A stretch of DNA of 64,000 nt from assembly GCF_001618865.1 (NCBI RefSeq), contig NZ_CP015136.1, forward strand, positions 7,103,001-7,167,000, given 5' to 3'. Source of the stretch: Luteitalea pratensis. Its GTDB lineage: Bacteria > Acidobacteriota > Vicinamibacteria > Vicinamibacterales > Vicinamibacteraceae. Of this stretch, positions 52,416 to 62,021 are shown piece by piece. Each line of letters starts with the position of its first letter. The stretch's first letter is position 1. A program made the translations under genes and the position numbers. The notes beneath the pieces are model-generated. The model had not been told where the DNA came from, made no database searches, and worked only from the letters and a program-made list of their open reading frames with translations.

Positions 52416-53342
52416 TCACGCGGGGGCCGCCTCGAGCAACGCCTCGATCTCTTCGAGCGCTGGGACACCGCCGATCGCACCTGGACGGGTGCAGCTCAGG
52501 CCCGCCGCCGCGTTGGCGAATCGCAGCACCTGGTCGGTGGACCAACCCTGCAACGTGCCGTAGATGAAGCCAGCCCGGAACACGTCGCCGGCGCCGGTCG
52601 TGTCCACGGCCTGCACCTTGAAGCCGGGCGAGTGCACCAGGCGATCGCCATCGAGCGCGATGGCGCCTTCGGCGCCGATGGTGGCGCAGAGCAGCCCCGG
52701 ATGCATCTCCCGCAACTGGCGCAGGGCCGAGGCGAGGTCCTTCGTGCCCGTGAGCCCGGTCGGTACGTGCTCGGCGAAGATCGGCACCGTCACCGCCCTC
52801 ACCAGATCGACCGTCCGCGGCGTGAGTCGATCGATGTCACTGGTCACCACGAGCCCGGCGGTCTTCGCGATCTCGCCAGCGACGATCGCCGCTTCCTGGT
52901 CGACGTCGTCCACGTGCAGCAGCCGCGCGGAGACGATGGCGCGCGCGGGGATCTCGTGCGGCCTGAGATGCAGCTTCTCGTCGCGGTCCCACAGCACGAT
53001 ACGTTCGCCCGTGACCTCGTCGACCATGATCACCGCGTACTGGTTGCGGGCGTCCTTGATGATGGCGTCAGTGCAATCGACGCTGTGGTGCGCGAGTTCG
53101 CGACGGATGCGACGGCCGTTGTCGTCGGTGCCGGTGGCGCCGATGTACTTGGCGCGCAGGCCGAATCGCGCACACGCCACCAGCGCGGTGGTCATCTGGC
53201 CACCGCAGCTGATCGTCTCGCGACTGATCCGCATCTTGGAGAAATTGCCGGTCGCCTGGGGAACGGCGGGCAGCCGGTAGACGAAGTCGACGGCGTTGGC
53301 CCCGAGGCCAACCACATCCCAGAGCACGTCGGGCGTAGGCAC
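52416..53342 (-). CDS. PfkB-family sugar kinase
   Basis: The 308-residue ribokinase-fold protein has the N-terminal VVGLGANAVDFV, the glycine signature GGQMTTALVACARFG and the C-terminal signature DTTGAGDVFRAGF, with the catalytic Asp in GAGD. It phosphorylates a sugar or nucleoside hydroxyl using ATP. Substrate is not evident (ribokinase, fructokinase, KDG kinase or adenosine kinase types are possible). It stands alone and ends 2 bp from the palindromic repeats. Confidence 0.88.
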   Translation of the reverse strand: MPTPDVLWDVVGLGANAVDFVYRLPAVPQATGNFSKMRISRETISCGGQMTTALVACARFGLRAKYIGATGTDDNGRRIRRELAHHSVDCTDAIIKDARNQYAVIMVDEVTGERIVLWDRDEKLHLRPHEIPARAIVSARLLHVDDVDQEAAIVAGEIAKTAGLVVTSDIDRLTPRTVDLVRAVTVPIFAEHVPTGLTGTKDLASALRQLREMHPGLLCATIGAEGAIALDGDRLVHSPGFKVQAVDTTGAGDVFRAGFIYGTLQGWSTDQVLRFANAAAGLSCTRPGAIGGVPALEEIEALLEAAPA

Positions 53343-53412
53343 GATGGAGAAGTATACGGGGACCCCCTTCCGCGCCGCGAACGGCAGGGTAGGCGGGCCG
53401 CCGACTTGCCGA

Positions 53413-55341
53413 TCAGGCGCCGGCCGTGGGCGACCGGTCCAGCAGGGCGCGGATTTTCGCGATGAGTTCCGTCGGCGTGAACGGCTTGCGAAGCAGGTGG
53501 GCCGGGTCCACGGGCCGCTGCAGCATGGCCTCGGAGTAGCCGGTCATCAGGAGCACCGGCAGGCCGGGCCGCCGGCGCGCGAACTCCGCCGACAGATCGT
53601 CGCCGGTGCGCCCCGGCATCACGACGTCGGAGACGACGATGCCCAGGTTCGGGAGATCCATGAACCGGAGGGCGCTCTCGGCATCCTGCGCCTCGAGCAC
53701 CTTGTAGCCGTACTGCCGCAGTGCACGGGCAGCGAGTTCACGCACGATCGGCTCGTCCTCGACGAGCAGCACGGTCTCGTGGCCGTGCGCCGGGTGACGC
53801 GACACGGACGCACCCGCCGACGGTTCGCGTTGCGCCTGTGCGAGCGGCAGGAATACGCGGAAAGTCGTCCCGGCGCCAGGCGCGCTGTCACATTCGATTT
53901 CGCCGCCGGTCTGCGTGACGATCCCGTACACCGTCGCGAGGCCAAGACCTGTGCCGGCATCACCCTTGGTCGTGAAGAACGGCTCGAAGATGCGACTGCG
54001 CACCTCCTCGGCCATCCCGACGCCATTGTCCTGGATCATCAGCTCCACCGAGGGACGACCGGACGACTCGGCGTGGACCGGCCTGTCGATGATGCGTGTC
54101 GCGATGCGAAGCGAACCGCCCGCAGGCATGGCGTCTCGCGCGTTGCCTACCAGGTTGAGCAACACCTGCTCCAGTTGACCGAAATCGGCGACGACCCAGA
54201 GCTGCTCTTCGGCCAGGTGGGTCGTGAGCCCCACGTCCTCGCCGACGATCCGGCGCAGCATCCGGTGCAGGCCCCTGATCAGGGTATTGAGATCGAGGGT
54301 CTCGACGTGCAGCACCTGCCGCCGACTGAAGGCGAGGAGCTGTCGCGTGAGCTGGCTCGCGCGTCGGGCCGCGTTGTTGATCTCTTCGAGCTCGGTGCCG
54401 CCGCGCTGGCGCATGCGCAGCAGCTCGCAGTAGCCCAGGATCACGGTGAGCAGGTTGTTGAAGTCGTGGGCGACCCCACCGGCAAGACGGCCGATGCCTT
54501 CGAGCTTCTGCGACTGCAGGAGGTGCGCCTGCAGCTGATCCCGCTCGGTGCGGTCCCGGATGATGATCGTGAACAGCTGGTCGTCGGCCGCACCGGTGTG
54601 CGCGATGGACGCCTCGATCGGAAACGCCTCGCCGGATGCACGCACCGCGCAAAGATCGCTGACCGTGATGCGGCGGTCCCCGGTGGTGAGTCCGTCAAGG
54701 TGGCGAATCAGCGCGGAGTGCTCGTCGCCCGCAGCCGGCGGCACGAAGCGGGTCACGTCGCTGCCGATCGCCTGCGCCGCAGGCACACCGAACATCCGCT
54801 CGGCCGCGGGGTTGAAGAACAGCACGCGATGATCCGGGCCGGTGCTGACGATGGCGTCCATCGCCGAGTCGAGGATGCCGGCCAGCCGGCCCTGGCTGGT
54901 GCGATGCTGCTCGTGCGCGCGCAGCGCATCGCTGAGATCCACGGCCATCGAGAGGACGCCCACGACCTCGCCGCGTTCGTTGCGCCGTGGTGTCGCCGTC
55001 ACCTCGAAGGAACACGAACGGCCGTCGTGCTCGAGTTCGACGCGGCCCTGGTGCGGGCGCCCGCGTTCGATCGCCGCGCGCTTGATGGCCACGAGCCGCT
55101 CGGCAACGTCGCCGCTGTAGACCTCGGTCTCGAGTTGCCCGATGACGTGCGACACGTCAGGCATGCCGGGCTGGTCGAGTACGGCCACGTAGCGAAGGTC
55201 CAGGTCCTGCTCTGCCGCCGTCACGCGAGCCGCCTGCATCAACTCGCCCCAGGCGCTCACGGTGGCCTGCTCGCGCCTCGCCGTCTGGTCGGCAGTCGCC
55301 GCGAGTGCGGCCATCGGTGTGGTGACCTGGGGTTTGGACAT
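53413..55341 (-). CDS. Hybrid sensor histidine kinase with PAS domains and C-terminal receiver
   Basis: The 642-residue soluble protein has two PAS-like domains (about 40-150 and 155-290; GILDSAMDAIVSTGPDHRVLFFNPAAERMFG), a HisKA helix with phospho-His in GVAHDFNNLLTVILGY, an ATPase domain (NLVGNARDAM, DNGVGM, TGLGLATVYGIV) and a receiver domain with acidic VEDEP and phospho-Asp in VSDVVMPG. The AHDFNNLL box is the common acidobacterial/myxobacterial hybrid type. No membrane segment or output domain is present, so a separate response regulator must act downstream. ATG 55341 was chosen over a longer frame. Confidence 0.9.
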   Translation of the reverse strand: MSKPQVTTPMAALAATADQTARREQATVSAWGELMQAARVTAAEQDLDLRYVAVLDQPGMPDVSHVIGQLETEVYSGDVAERLVAIKRAAIERGRPHQGRVELEHDGRSCSFEVTATPRRNERGEVVGVLSMAVDLSDALRAHEQHRTSQGRLAGILDSAMDAIVSTGPDHRVLFFNPAAERMFGVPAAQAIGSDVTRFVPPAAGDEHSALIRHLDGLTTGDRRITVSDLCAVRASGEAFPIEASIAHTGAADDQLFTIIIRDRTERDQLQAHLLQSQKLEGIGRLAGGVAHDFNNLLTVILGYCELLRMRQRGGTELEEINNAARRASQLTRQLLAFSRRQVLHVETLDLNTLIRGLHRMLRRIVGEDVGLTTHLAEEQLWVVADFGQLEQVLLNLVGNARDAMPAGGSLRIATRIIDRPVHAESSGRPSVELMIQDNGVGMAEEVRSRIFEPFFTTKGDAGTGLGLATVYGIVTQTGGEIECDSAPGAGTTFRVFLPLAQAQREPSAGASVSRHPAHGHETVLLVEDEPIVRELAARALRQYGYKVLEAQDAESALRFMDLPNLGIVVSDVVMPGRTGDDLSAEFARRRPGLPVLLMTGYSEAMLQRPVDPAHLLRKPFTPTELIAKIRALLDRSPTAGA

Positions 55342-55363
55342 GCGTGATGCCGGCGAACGACTG

Positions 55364-56746
55364 TCAGGGCAGGTCGACGATGCGCTCCAGCCTATACCTG
55401 TCGGGCACGGACCCGCCACGAAGGAGCCAGAGCCGCGCCGGTCCGCCTGGGACGACCCTGGGTGTGGACGCGGTCGCGTTCCCTGGCGGCAACGACACTT
55501 CGTCGCCGACGGCGGCGGCGGTGTACGCCGGGCTGACGAAGAGGCCGCTTGCGTCCACTGTCTCGAGCGCACCGTACACGCGCAGGTCGCCGACGTCCTG
55601 GATGCTGCCCTGCCACTGCAGGACTCGACCGCCCGGCCCCTGCCGCACGACTCGCGTCCCGACTATCCCCACATCGGCACGGAACGGAGTTACACCAGTG
55701 CCGGGAATGACCGTGCCGCCCATCACGAGGGTGTGGAACAGGTCGGACTGGTTCTCCGGCAACCTCTCGTACAGCGAGGGATCGACGTTTGACACCCGGG
55801 CGCTGGCGATGGCGTCGAGCGCGGTCACGAGCGCGACGAAATTGAGTTGTACGAGCGTGCGATCCGGCTCGGGCCCAGGCCAGGGACCGGTCTCGATGAG
55901 CACGACCCCTGTGCCCCACTTCGTGATGTTGTCGCCAAACGCCCGCACCTCGAATTCGTCGTCGTAGCGACCGATGCGACCGGAGGCCAACGGGCGCAGC
56001 GCCTCGACGATCACGCTGCATGTTCGCTTGGTGAGCTGACGACGCGGATCCTCGGAGCGCGCTTCGTCGTACGCCACTGCGAGCAGCGACACGGCGGCGG
56101 GTTGCGGCGGCGTCCCGACCGAGGTGCGCCAGTTCTGGTTGTGAAGGTTGAAGCCGATGACCGGCTCGACCCGGTCGCGCAGGCCCTTGAGCAGCCGCCC
56201 CTCGGGCGTCTGGAGATGCAACGCGTCGCGGTTGATGTCGATGAACTGCGCGTTGCGTCGCTGGAAACGCTCGGCGCCATCGGGGTTGAGCATTGGCACG
56301 ATGTGCAGGGTCAGGCTGTCCAGCAGGCGCGCGACGATCGGTTCCTGTCGGTGCCTGACGAGCCACTGGCACAGATCGAACAGGGCGGACGTGGCCGTCG
56401 GCTCGTCGCCGTGCATCTGGGACCAGAGAAGGACGGGCTTTGCGCCCCGACCGATGGTGAGGTGGTGAATCGCGCGGCCTTCGACCGACGTCCCAAGCAC
56501 CTCGCTCGTGACGAGCCCGCCGCTCTCGCGTACCAGCCGCGCCACCCGCGCTTCGACGATGGCGTGCGTGACCAGCGGCGGTGCCGGCAGCGGCAGGCGC
56601 TCGGCCTCCCAGGTGCGCGCGAGAGCGTCCGGCGTGAGTGGCTGCAGTTCCTGGGATGCCACGGTGCAGGCAGGCGCGACGCAGGCGCAGGCCAGCAGGA
56701 CACCCGCGCGCAACGAAGCGGCGCCTGGAAGTTCAAGACGAAGCAT
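55364..56746 (-). CDS. Exported M14-family zinc carboxypeptidase
   Basis: The 460-residue protein has an N-terminal hydrophobic signal (about residues 11-27). The M14 domain has zinc ligands H-x2-E in SQMHGDEPTA and His in GFNLHNQN, the substrate-binding NRDA-type motif and the catalytic Glu in VLIETGPWPG. Members cut C-terminal residues from peptides or cell-wall crosslinks. A C-terminal region of about 120 residues with no clear domain follows. It lies 22 bp upstream of the hybrid kinase gene and could share its transcript. Confidence 0.87.
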   Translation of the reverse strand: MLRLELPGAASLRAGVLLACACVAPACTVASQELQPLTPDALARTWEAERLPLPAPPLVTHAIVEARVARLVRESGGLVTSEVLGTSVEGRAIHHLTIGRGAKPVLLWSQMHGDEPTATSALFDLCQWLVRHRQEPIVARLLDSLTLHIVPMLNPDGAERFQRRNAQFIDINRDALHLQTPEGRLLKGLRDRVEPVIGFNLHNQNWRTSVGTPPQPAAVSLLAVAYDEARSEDPRRQLTKRTCSVIVEALRPLASGRIGRYDDEFEVRAFGDNITKWGTGVVLIETGPWPGPEPDRTLVQLNFVALVTALDAIASARVSNVDPSLYERLPENQSDLFHTLVMGGTVIPGTGVTPFRADVGIVGTRVVRQGPGGRVLQWQGSIQDVGDLRVYGALETVDASGLFVSPAYTAAAVGDEVSLPPGNATASTPRVVPGGPARLWLLRGGSVPDRYRLERIVDLP

Positions 56747-56774
56747 GAGCAATGAAACCTCCCAGGGCCGACGG

Positions 56775-56848
56775 CCTACTAGCCTACGGCCTACTAGCCT
56801 ACGGCCTACTAGCCTACGGCCTACGGCCTGCAGGCTGCAGGCTGCAGG
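56775..56848. repeat. 15-bp (8+7) tandem repeats then 7-bp repeats
   Basis: Three perfect 15-bp units (CCTACTAGCCTACGG) occupy 56775-56819. CCTACGG, CCTGCAGG and CTGCAGG x2 continue to 56848. They lie between the start of the M14 gene and the end of the phosphatase gene, both on the minus strand. Confidence 0.85.
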
Positions 56849-56865
56849 CCACAGCCAGGGGACTT

Positions 56866-58167
56866 TCAGTAGGTGCCCGAGAGTTCGGGCTTGCGGTCGA
56901 TGAAGCGGCGCCGGCCGTTGCGCGACTTCGTGATCTCGAACGCGTCGAAGAGCTGGCCGCTCACGGTCCGCGCCTCGAAGCGCAGCGACTGCGGCGCGAC
57001 GTGGACGACCTGATAGAGCTGCAGGTTGGCGCCCGTCCGCGTTGCCCAGGAGCGATTCTTGCCCACCTCGAACATCTTCGGGCCGCTCACCGACACCACG
57101 TACACGGTGCCCGCATCGTCGCGCCGCGGCCCGCCTTCGGTGAGGTTCTCGCCGCGGCCGTAGGTGTGATCGTGACCCGTGAGCACGAGGTCCACTTCGT
57201 ACTTGTCGAACAGCGGTTTCCAGGCCGCACGCAGCGCCGCATTGTCGCCGTCGCCGGCGACCGAGAACACCGGGTGATGGAAGGCCACGATCGTCCAGCG
57301 GTTCTTGTTGTCCTTGAGCCTGGACTCCAGCCAGGCCGCCTGGTCGGCCAGACGTCCGTCCTCCGCCGAGTTGAGCACGATGACACGCGCGCCCTGGTAG
57401 TCGAAGGAATAGGTGGTTTCCGAGAGACCCTCGGGACCGTCTTCGGGCAGGGAGAACTGTGGCCGCCAGAGCGCGGTGAGCTGGGGCGGGTCCTCGCGAT
57501 TGACTCGCCCGTACTCGTGGTTGCCGACCACCGGCACTTGCGCGACGGTGCCGTTGATCCAGGCGCCGGCACCGAACCACTCGCCCCACTGGTCGTCGCT
57601 CTCGCCGACGTTGACGAGGTCGCCCGCGTGAAGCACGAAGCGCGCGCGGGGCGCGTCGGCGAACGCAGCGCGGATGGCGCGCGACCACAGCGAAGCAACA
57701 TCAGCCTCCGCGTCGCCGAGATAGATGAAAGAGAAGGCGGCGGGCTCCACGGTTGCCGTGCGGAACTGGAACCACTCGCTCCACGTGCCGCCGTCGCCGA
57801 CGCGATACATGTACGTCGTGCCCGGCCGGAGGGCCGTGAAGCGTGCCTCGTGGTAGTACGCGGTTCCGGCCGGAACGGGCACGGCCGTGGTGCGCGCAGG
57901 CGATCGGCGCGCCAGCGCCGTGGAGCCCGGGTTCGCGCTGGCTTCGACGATCTCGGCGAAGGTCTCCTCGACGAGGGCATCCGTGCGCCAGGTCACCGCC
58001 TGGGTCCGCGCTGGGTCGTCACGCCACGTGAGAACGACGCGACTCGGTCGTCGTCCGGGATCGGCGGAGTGGACCGGAATGGGTGCCTGGGCAGGCGCGA
58101 CCATGGACCAGGCGCCCAGGGTCAGCACGCACAGCAGGACACCGTGCAGCAGGCGTCGCACGGGCAT
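56866..58167 (-). CDS. Exported purple acid phosphatase-like metallophosphoesterase
   Basis: The 433-residue protein has a signal peptide (about residues 5-28), an N-terminal fibronectin-like PAP domain (RVVLTWRDDP, YMYRVGDG) and the dimetal phosphatase domain: GDAEAD, HAGDLVN, VGNHEYG, FHHPVFS and TGHDHTYGR. It likely releases phosphate from organic esters in the periplasm or outside. The last about 70 residues form the usual C-terminal strand region. It is divergent from DUF1800 with a 94-bp gap. Confidence 0.88.
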   Translation of the reverse strand: MPVRRLLHGVLLCVLTLGAWSMVAPAQAPIPVHSADPGRRPSRVVLTWRDDPARTQAVTWRTDALVEETFAEIVEASANPGSTALARRSPARTTAVPVPAGTAYYHEARFTALRPGTTYMYRVGDGGTWSEWFQFRTATVEPAAFSFIYLGDAEADVASLWSRAIRAAFADAPRARFVLHAGDLVNVGESDDQWGEWFGAGAWINGTVAQVPVVGNHEYGRVNREDPPQLTALWRPQFSLPEDGPEGLSETTYSFDYQGARVIVLNSAEDGRLADQAAWLESRLKDNKNRWTIVAFHHPVFSVAGDGDNAALRAAWKPLFDKYEVDLVLTGHDHTYGRGENLTEGGPRRDDAGTVYVVSVSGPKMFEVGKNRSWATRTGANLQLYQVVHVAPQSLRFEARTVSGQLFDAFEITKSRNGRRRFIDRKPELSGTY

Positions 58168-58261
58168 CGAATGAGAAAGTTCTGTGAAACCGGAACTCCG
58201 CGCAGAACGCAGGAGCAGGGACGGGCGCATGCTAGCACGGAGGCCTCCCCGGAGTTCTGTC

Positions 58262-59842
58262 ATGCGCGCTTCATTCTCGCGTTCATTGGCCTGGGTCGGT
58301 GTCGTGGTGGCCGCCACGGCGATGACCGTCTCGGGTACCGGTCGGCCGCCCGCCCTCGATCGGGACGCGGCGATTCACACCGCCAATCGCCTCACGTTCG
58401 GCGCCACGCCGGCGACGGTCGAGCGCCTGCAGTCCGAGGGGCTCGACGCCTGGCTCGAGGCGCAACTGCATCCGCAGCGGGTGCCTGACCCGCGGCTCGA
58501 GGCGAGGCTCGCTGCGCTGACGACCCTGACACTGACGCCGCGCGCCCTGGCTGAAATGAACCTGAAGGCGCAGCAGCGGCGACGCGCGGCGCAGGCGTCG
58601 ATGCAGACAGCAGGTGCAGGCGACGGCGGGTTGGAGCGCGCGGCCGGCGGTATCGAGCCCGGCATGGAGCGCTTCCCACGCGCGGAGGATCGTGGTCCAC
58701 AGCGGCAGGTGCTGATCGAACTCATCACCCAGAAGCTGGTTCGCGCAACAGCGGCCGAGCGCCAGCTGGAGGAAGTGCTCGTCGACTTCTGGTTCAACCA
58801 CTTCAACGTCTTCGCGGGCAAGGGACCGGTCCGGCAGTACGTGTACGACTTCGAGCGCACCGCGATTCGGCCGCATGTCTTCGGGTCGTTCCGGACGATG
58901 CTCGGGGCAGTGGCGGGCAGCCCCGCGATGCTCTTCTACCTGGACAACTGGCAGAGCAGCGCTCCCGGCACGCAGACCTTGCGTGGGCCGGGTGGCCTGA
59001 ACGAGAACTACGCGCGCGAGCTGCTCGAGTTGCACACGCTCGGTGTCGATGGCGGCTACAGCCAGGCTGACATCGTGGACGTGGCGCGTGCGTTCACGGG
59101 ATGGACGATCCGTGCCCCGAGGCAGGGCGGGGACGCAATCTTCGATGGTAGGCGTCATGACCGGGGCGCGAAGACGATCCTGGGGCACGTGCTGCCCGCC
59201 GGCGGTGGACGCGGCGACGGCGAGCGCGTCATGGACATCCTCGCGCGACACCCGTCGACCGCCCGCTTCATCGCGCGAAAGCTGGCGATACGGTTCGTGT
59301 CGGACACGCCTCAGGAGGCACTGGTTGCAAGAGTGGCGTCCCGATTCCTGCAGACCGGCGGGGACCTGCGGGCCACCGTCGATGCGCTCGTCAGGTCACC
59401 CGAGTTCATCGACCGGAGCGCGCGCCTGGCCAAGGTCAAGACGCCGCTGGAATTCGTGGCGAGCGCGGTCCGCGTCACTGGCGCCGAAGTGCGGATGGCA
59501 GGCGCCCTGGGGCAGCAACTTCGCACGCTGGGCATGCCGCCGTACTTCGCGCAGCCTCCCACGGGATACAGCGACCGCGCGGACGCATGGACTAACGCCG
59601 GGGCCCTCGTGCAACGCATGAACATCGCGCTCGCACTGACGCAAGGGCGCTTGCACGGGGTTGCGCCCGCCGGCCTGCCGGAGGCGGACGGAGACGATGC
59701 GGAGACGCGGGCCAGGTCGATGGCACGGGCACTGCTCTTGCGGGATCCGTCGCCGGCGACGCTGAAGACCGTCGCGATGGCGTCGATTCCCGCGGAAATG
59801 GCTGCGCTCGTGCTCGGATCGCCGGAATTTCAACGGAAATGA
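58262..59842 (+). CDS. DUF1800-family exported protein
   Basis: The 526-residue protein has a signal-anchor (about residues 8-24) and DUF1800 hallmarks: ANRLTFGATPATVERLQ, LVDFWFNHFNVF, NENYARELLELHTLGVDGGYSQ, DIVDVARAFTGWTI and FIARKLAIRFVSD. Genes of this family are almost always followed by DUF1501, as here. The function is unproven; members appear tied to the cell surface or extracellular material. ATG 58262 was chosen because it begins the hydrophobic segment. Confidence 0.9.
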   Translation: MRASFSRSLAWVGVVVAATAMTVSGTGRPPALDRDAAIHTANRLTFGATPATVERLQSEGLDAWLEAQLHPQRVPDPRLEARLAALTTLTLTPRALAEMNLKAQQRRRAAQASMQTAGAGDGGLERAAGGIEPGMERFPRAEDRGPQRQVLIELITQKLVRATAAERQLEEVLVDFWFNHFNVFAGKGPVRQYVYDFERTAIRPHVFGSFRTMLGAVAGSPAMLFYLDNWQSSAPGTQTLRGPGGLNENYARELLELHTLGVDGGYSQADIVDVARAFTGWTIRAPRQGGDAIFDGRRHDRGAKTILGHVLPAGGGRGDGERVMDILARHPSTARFIARKLAIRFVSDTPQEALVARVASRFLQTGGDLRATVDALVRSPEFIDRSARLAKVKTPLEFVASAVRVTGAEVRMAGALGQQLRTLGMPPYFAQPPTGYSDRADAWTNAGALVQRMNIALALTQGRLHGVAPAGLPEADGDDAETRARSMARALLLRDPSPATLKTVAMASIPAEMAALVLGSPEFQRK

Positions 59843-59851
59843 ACCGTCGGG

Positions 59852-59889
59852 ACTCAGGTCCCAAGGTCCCAAGGTCTCAGGTCTCAGGT
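59852..59889. repeat. Heptamer/octamer tandem repeats between DUF1800 and DUF1501
   Basis: ACTCAGGT, CCCAAGGT x2 and CTCAGGT x2 follow the DUF1800 stop by 9 bp. No coding role is seen. Confidence 0.75.
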
Positions 59890-59909
59890 CCGGGCGGGAG
59901 TAGACCACC

Positions 59910-61145
59910 ATGCGTGAGAATCGACGCGTTTTCGTGAAGCAGGGTGCGGTGGCGCTGCTGAGCCTCGGCTTCGCGCCCCACTTCCTCGCCCGAGCCGTCG
60001 CCGCCACGACACGGCGGCGCAAGGTGGTCGTGGTCGTGTTCCAGCGCGGTGCGGTCGACGGGCTCAACATGGTCGTGCCGCATGGCGACGGCGAGTACTA
60101 CGCCGCCCGGCCGACGATTGCCATCGCGCGACCCGGCAGCACCGGCGGTGCGCTCGACCTCGACGGCCACTTCGGCCTGCATCCGCGCCTGGAGCCGTTG
60201 CATGGCCTGTATTCGCGTGGCCAGTTCGCCGTGGTCCATGCGTGCGGATCGCCCGATCCCACGCGTTCGCATTTCGATGCCCAGGACTACATGGAGACCG
60301 GCACGCCCGGCGTGAAGAGCACGCAGGACGGGTGGCTGAATCGCGTCATGGCGCAACGCCACGACGCCGAACACGCGGGCGCGATGCGCGCCGTCGCATT
60401 GTCGCCGCAATTGCCCAGGATGCTGCAGGGCCACGCGCCGGCGCTCGCGATGTCGAGCATCGAACGCATGGGCGTGGCAGGAGGCGCACGTACGGGCGAC
60501 GCCTTCGAGGCGCAATACGCGGCAGCAGCCGATCAGGTGCTGCGGCAGACAGGCCAGGAGGCCTTCGACGCGATGCGGACGTTGCGCGCCGTGGAGGCAA
60601 GGGGTCCGCGCACTGCAGCCGGCGCCGCCTACCCACGCACGCCGTTCGGCAACGCGCTTCGTCAGGTCGCGCAACTGGTCAAGGCCGACGTCGGCCTCGA
60701 GGTGGCCTACGCCGAGATCGGCGGCTGGGACACGCACGTCAACCAGGGCGGCGCCGACGGCCAGCTGGCACTGCGCCTCAGTGACGTCGGCCGGTCCCTC
60801 GGCGCGTTGGTCACCGACCTCGGCACGCAGATGCAGGACGTCGTGGTGGTGACGATGTCCGAGTTCGGTCGGACGATTGCCGAGAACGGAACGCGAGGGA
60901 CCGACCACGGGCACGGCAACGCCATGCTCGTGCTGGGCGGGCCGGTGCGCGGCGGCCGGGTCTTCGGCCGGTGGCCCGGGCTGACGCGGGAGCAGCGCGT
61001 GGACGGTCGCGACCTCGCCATCACCACGGACTTCCGTGACGTATTCAGCGAGGTGCTGGCGTTGCACCTCGGCGTCGACGACCTGCGACCCGTGTTTCCG
61101 GGGCATGCGTGGCAACCGTCGCGACGACTCGGCCTGCTCGCGTGA
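59910..61145 (+). CDS. DUF1501-family exported protein
   Basis: The 411-residue protein starts with a twin-arginine-like signal (RRVFVKQGAVALLSLGF). DUF1501 features follow: VVVVFQRGAVDGLNMVVPHGD, RSHFDAQDYMETGTPG, a YAEIGGWDTHVNQGG stretch and SEFGRTIAENG...DHGHGNAMLVLGG. The fold is alkaline phosphatase/sulfatase-like, but catalysis is unproven. Partner of the DUF1800 gene; a heptamer repeat lies between them. Confidence 0.9.
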   Translation: MRENRRVFVKQGAVALLSLGFAPHFLARAVAATTRRRKVVVVVFQRGAVDGLNMVVPHGDGEYYAARPTIAIARPGSTGGALDLDGHFGLHPRLEPLHGLYSRGQFAVVHACGSPDPTRSHFDAQDYMETGTPGVKSTQDGWLNRVMAQRHDAEHAGAMRAVALSPQLPRMLQGHAPALAMSSIERMGVAGGARTGDAFEAQYAAAADQVLRQTGQEAFDAMRTLRAVEARGPRTAAGAAYPRTPFGNALRQVAQLVKADVGLEVAYAEIGGWDTHVNQGGADGQLALRLSDVGRSLGALVTDLGTQMQDVVVVTMSEFGRTIAENGTRGTDHGHGNAMLVLGGPVRGGRVFGRWPGLTREQRVDGRDLAITTDFRDVFSEVLALHLGVDDLRPVFPGHAWQPSRRLGLLA

Positions 61146-61187
61146 GCCGTTTGAGTTCGGCCTGCGGAGTGCGTTCTAATCACGCTC

Positions 61188-62021
61188 GTGAACGCGCCAT
61201 CGCTCAGTGCCCGCCTCGCCGTCTGTAGTTGGTCGTTGCAACCGGCCAGTCCGCAGGAACTCATTGCCGCCGTCAGGGCCACGGGCCTCAACCGCGTGCA
61301 GCTCGACCTCGATCCCCTCCGGGAGTCACCGGATGTCTGGGCCTCCACTCAGGCCCTGCTCGAGGAGGCCGGCATCGAGGTCGTCTCCGGCATGTTCCGC
61401 ACCGTCGGCGAGGACTACACGACCATGGAGACGATCCGCGTGACGGGAGGCGTCGCGCCGGATGCCACGTGGGAACCGAACAAGGCCAACATCGCCGCCA
61501 CCGTGCCCATTGCCAAGCAGTTGGGGATGCGGCTGGTGACCTTCCACGCCGGCTTCCTGCCGCACGACGAGACCGACCCCGCGTTTGTCACGCTCGCGCA
61601 GCGGCTGCGCGACATCGCCGACATGTTCGCCGCACACGGCATCGGGGTCGGGCTCGAGACGGGGCAGGAGACGGCCCCTGCTCTGCGCGACCTGCTGAAG
61701 ATTCTCGATCGCCCGACGCTCAGCGTGAACTTCGATCCGGCCAACATGGTTCTCTACGACAAGGGCGACCCCATCGACGCCCTGCGCACCCTCGGGCCGT
61801 GGATCGGCCAGGTGCACATCAAGGACGGCATCCGTACGAAGGTGCCCGGCGAGTGGGGCGAGGAAGTGGTTGTCGGCAGTGGCGACGTGGACTGGACAGC
61901 GTTCTTCGCGGCCTTGCACGAAGTCGGTTTCACGGGCGATCTGTGCGTCGAACGAGAGGCGGGAACGACCCGCGTGGCCGACATCGCCGCGGCACGCGAA
62001 CTGGTGGAGGCCATCCAGTGA
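61188..62021 (+). CDS. Sugar phosphate isomerase/epimerase-like TIM barrel
   Basis: The 277-residue xylose isomerase-like TIM barrel (AP_endonuc_2 family) has metal-site residues visible in LVTFHAGF, GLETGQET, VNFDPANM and GQVHIKDG plus a final CVERE. It likely epimerises or dehydrates a keto sugar, often with a Gfo/Idh partner, as here. GTG 61188 is the only good start. The TGA overlaps the next gene's GTG (GTGA). Confidence 0.86.
   Translation: MNAPSLSARLAVCSWSLQPASPQELIAAVRATGLNRVQLDLDPLRESPDVWASTQALLEEAGIEVVSGMFRTVGEDYTTMETIRVTGGVAPDATWEPNKANIAATVPIAKQLGMRLVTFHAGFLPHDETDPAFVTLAQRLRDIADMFAAHGIGVGLETGQETAPALRDLLKILDRPTLSVNFDPANMVLYDKGDPIDALRTLGPWIGQVHIKDGIRTKVPGEWGEEVVVGSGDVDWTAFFAALHEVGFTGDLCVEREAGTTRVADIAAARELVEAIQ

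Noticed and set aside
55364-57688. A single 774-codon minus-strand frame fusing a phosphatase region to the M14 peptidase
   Set aside because: The upstream part is an out-of-frame shadow of the purple acid phosphatase gene joined through the 15-bp repeat; the M14 gene has its own signal peptide at 56746.
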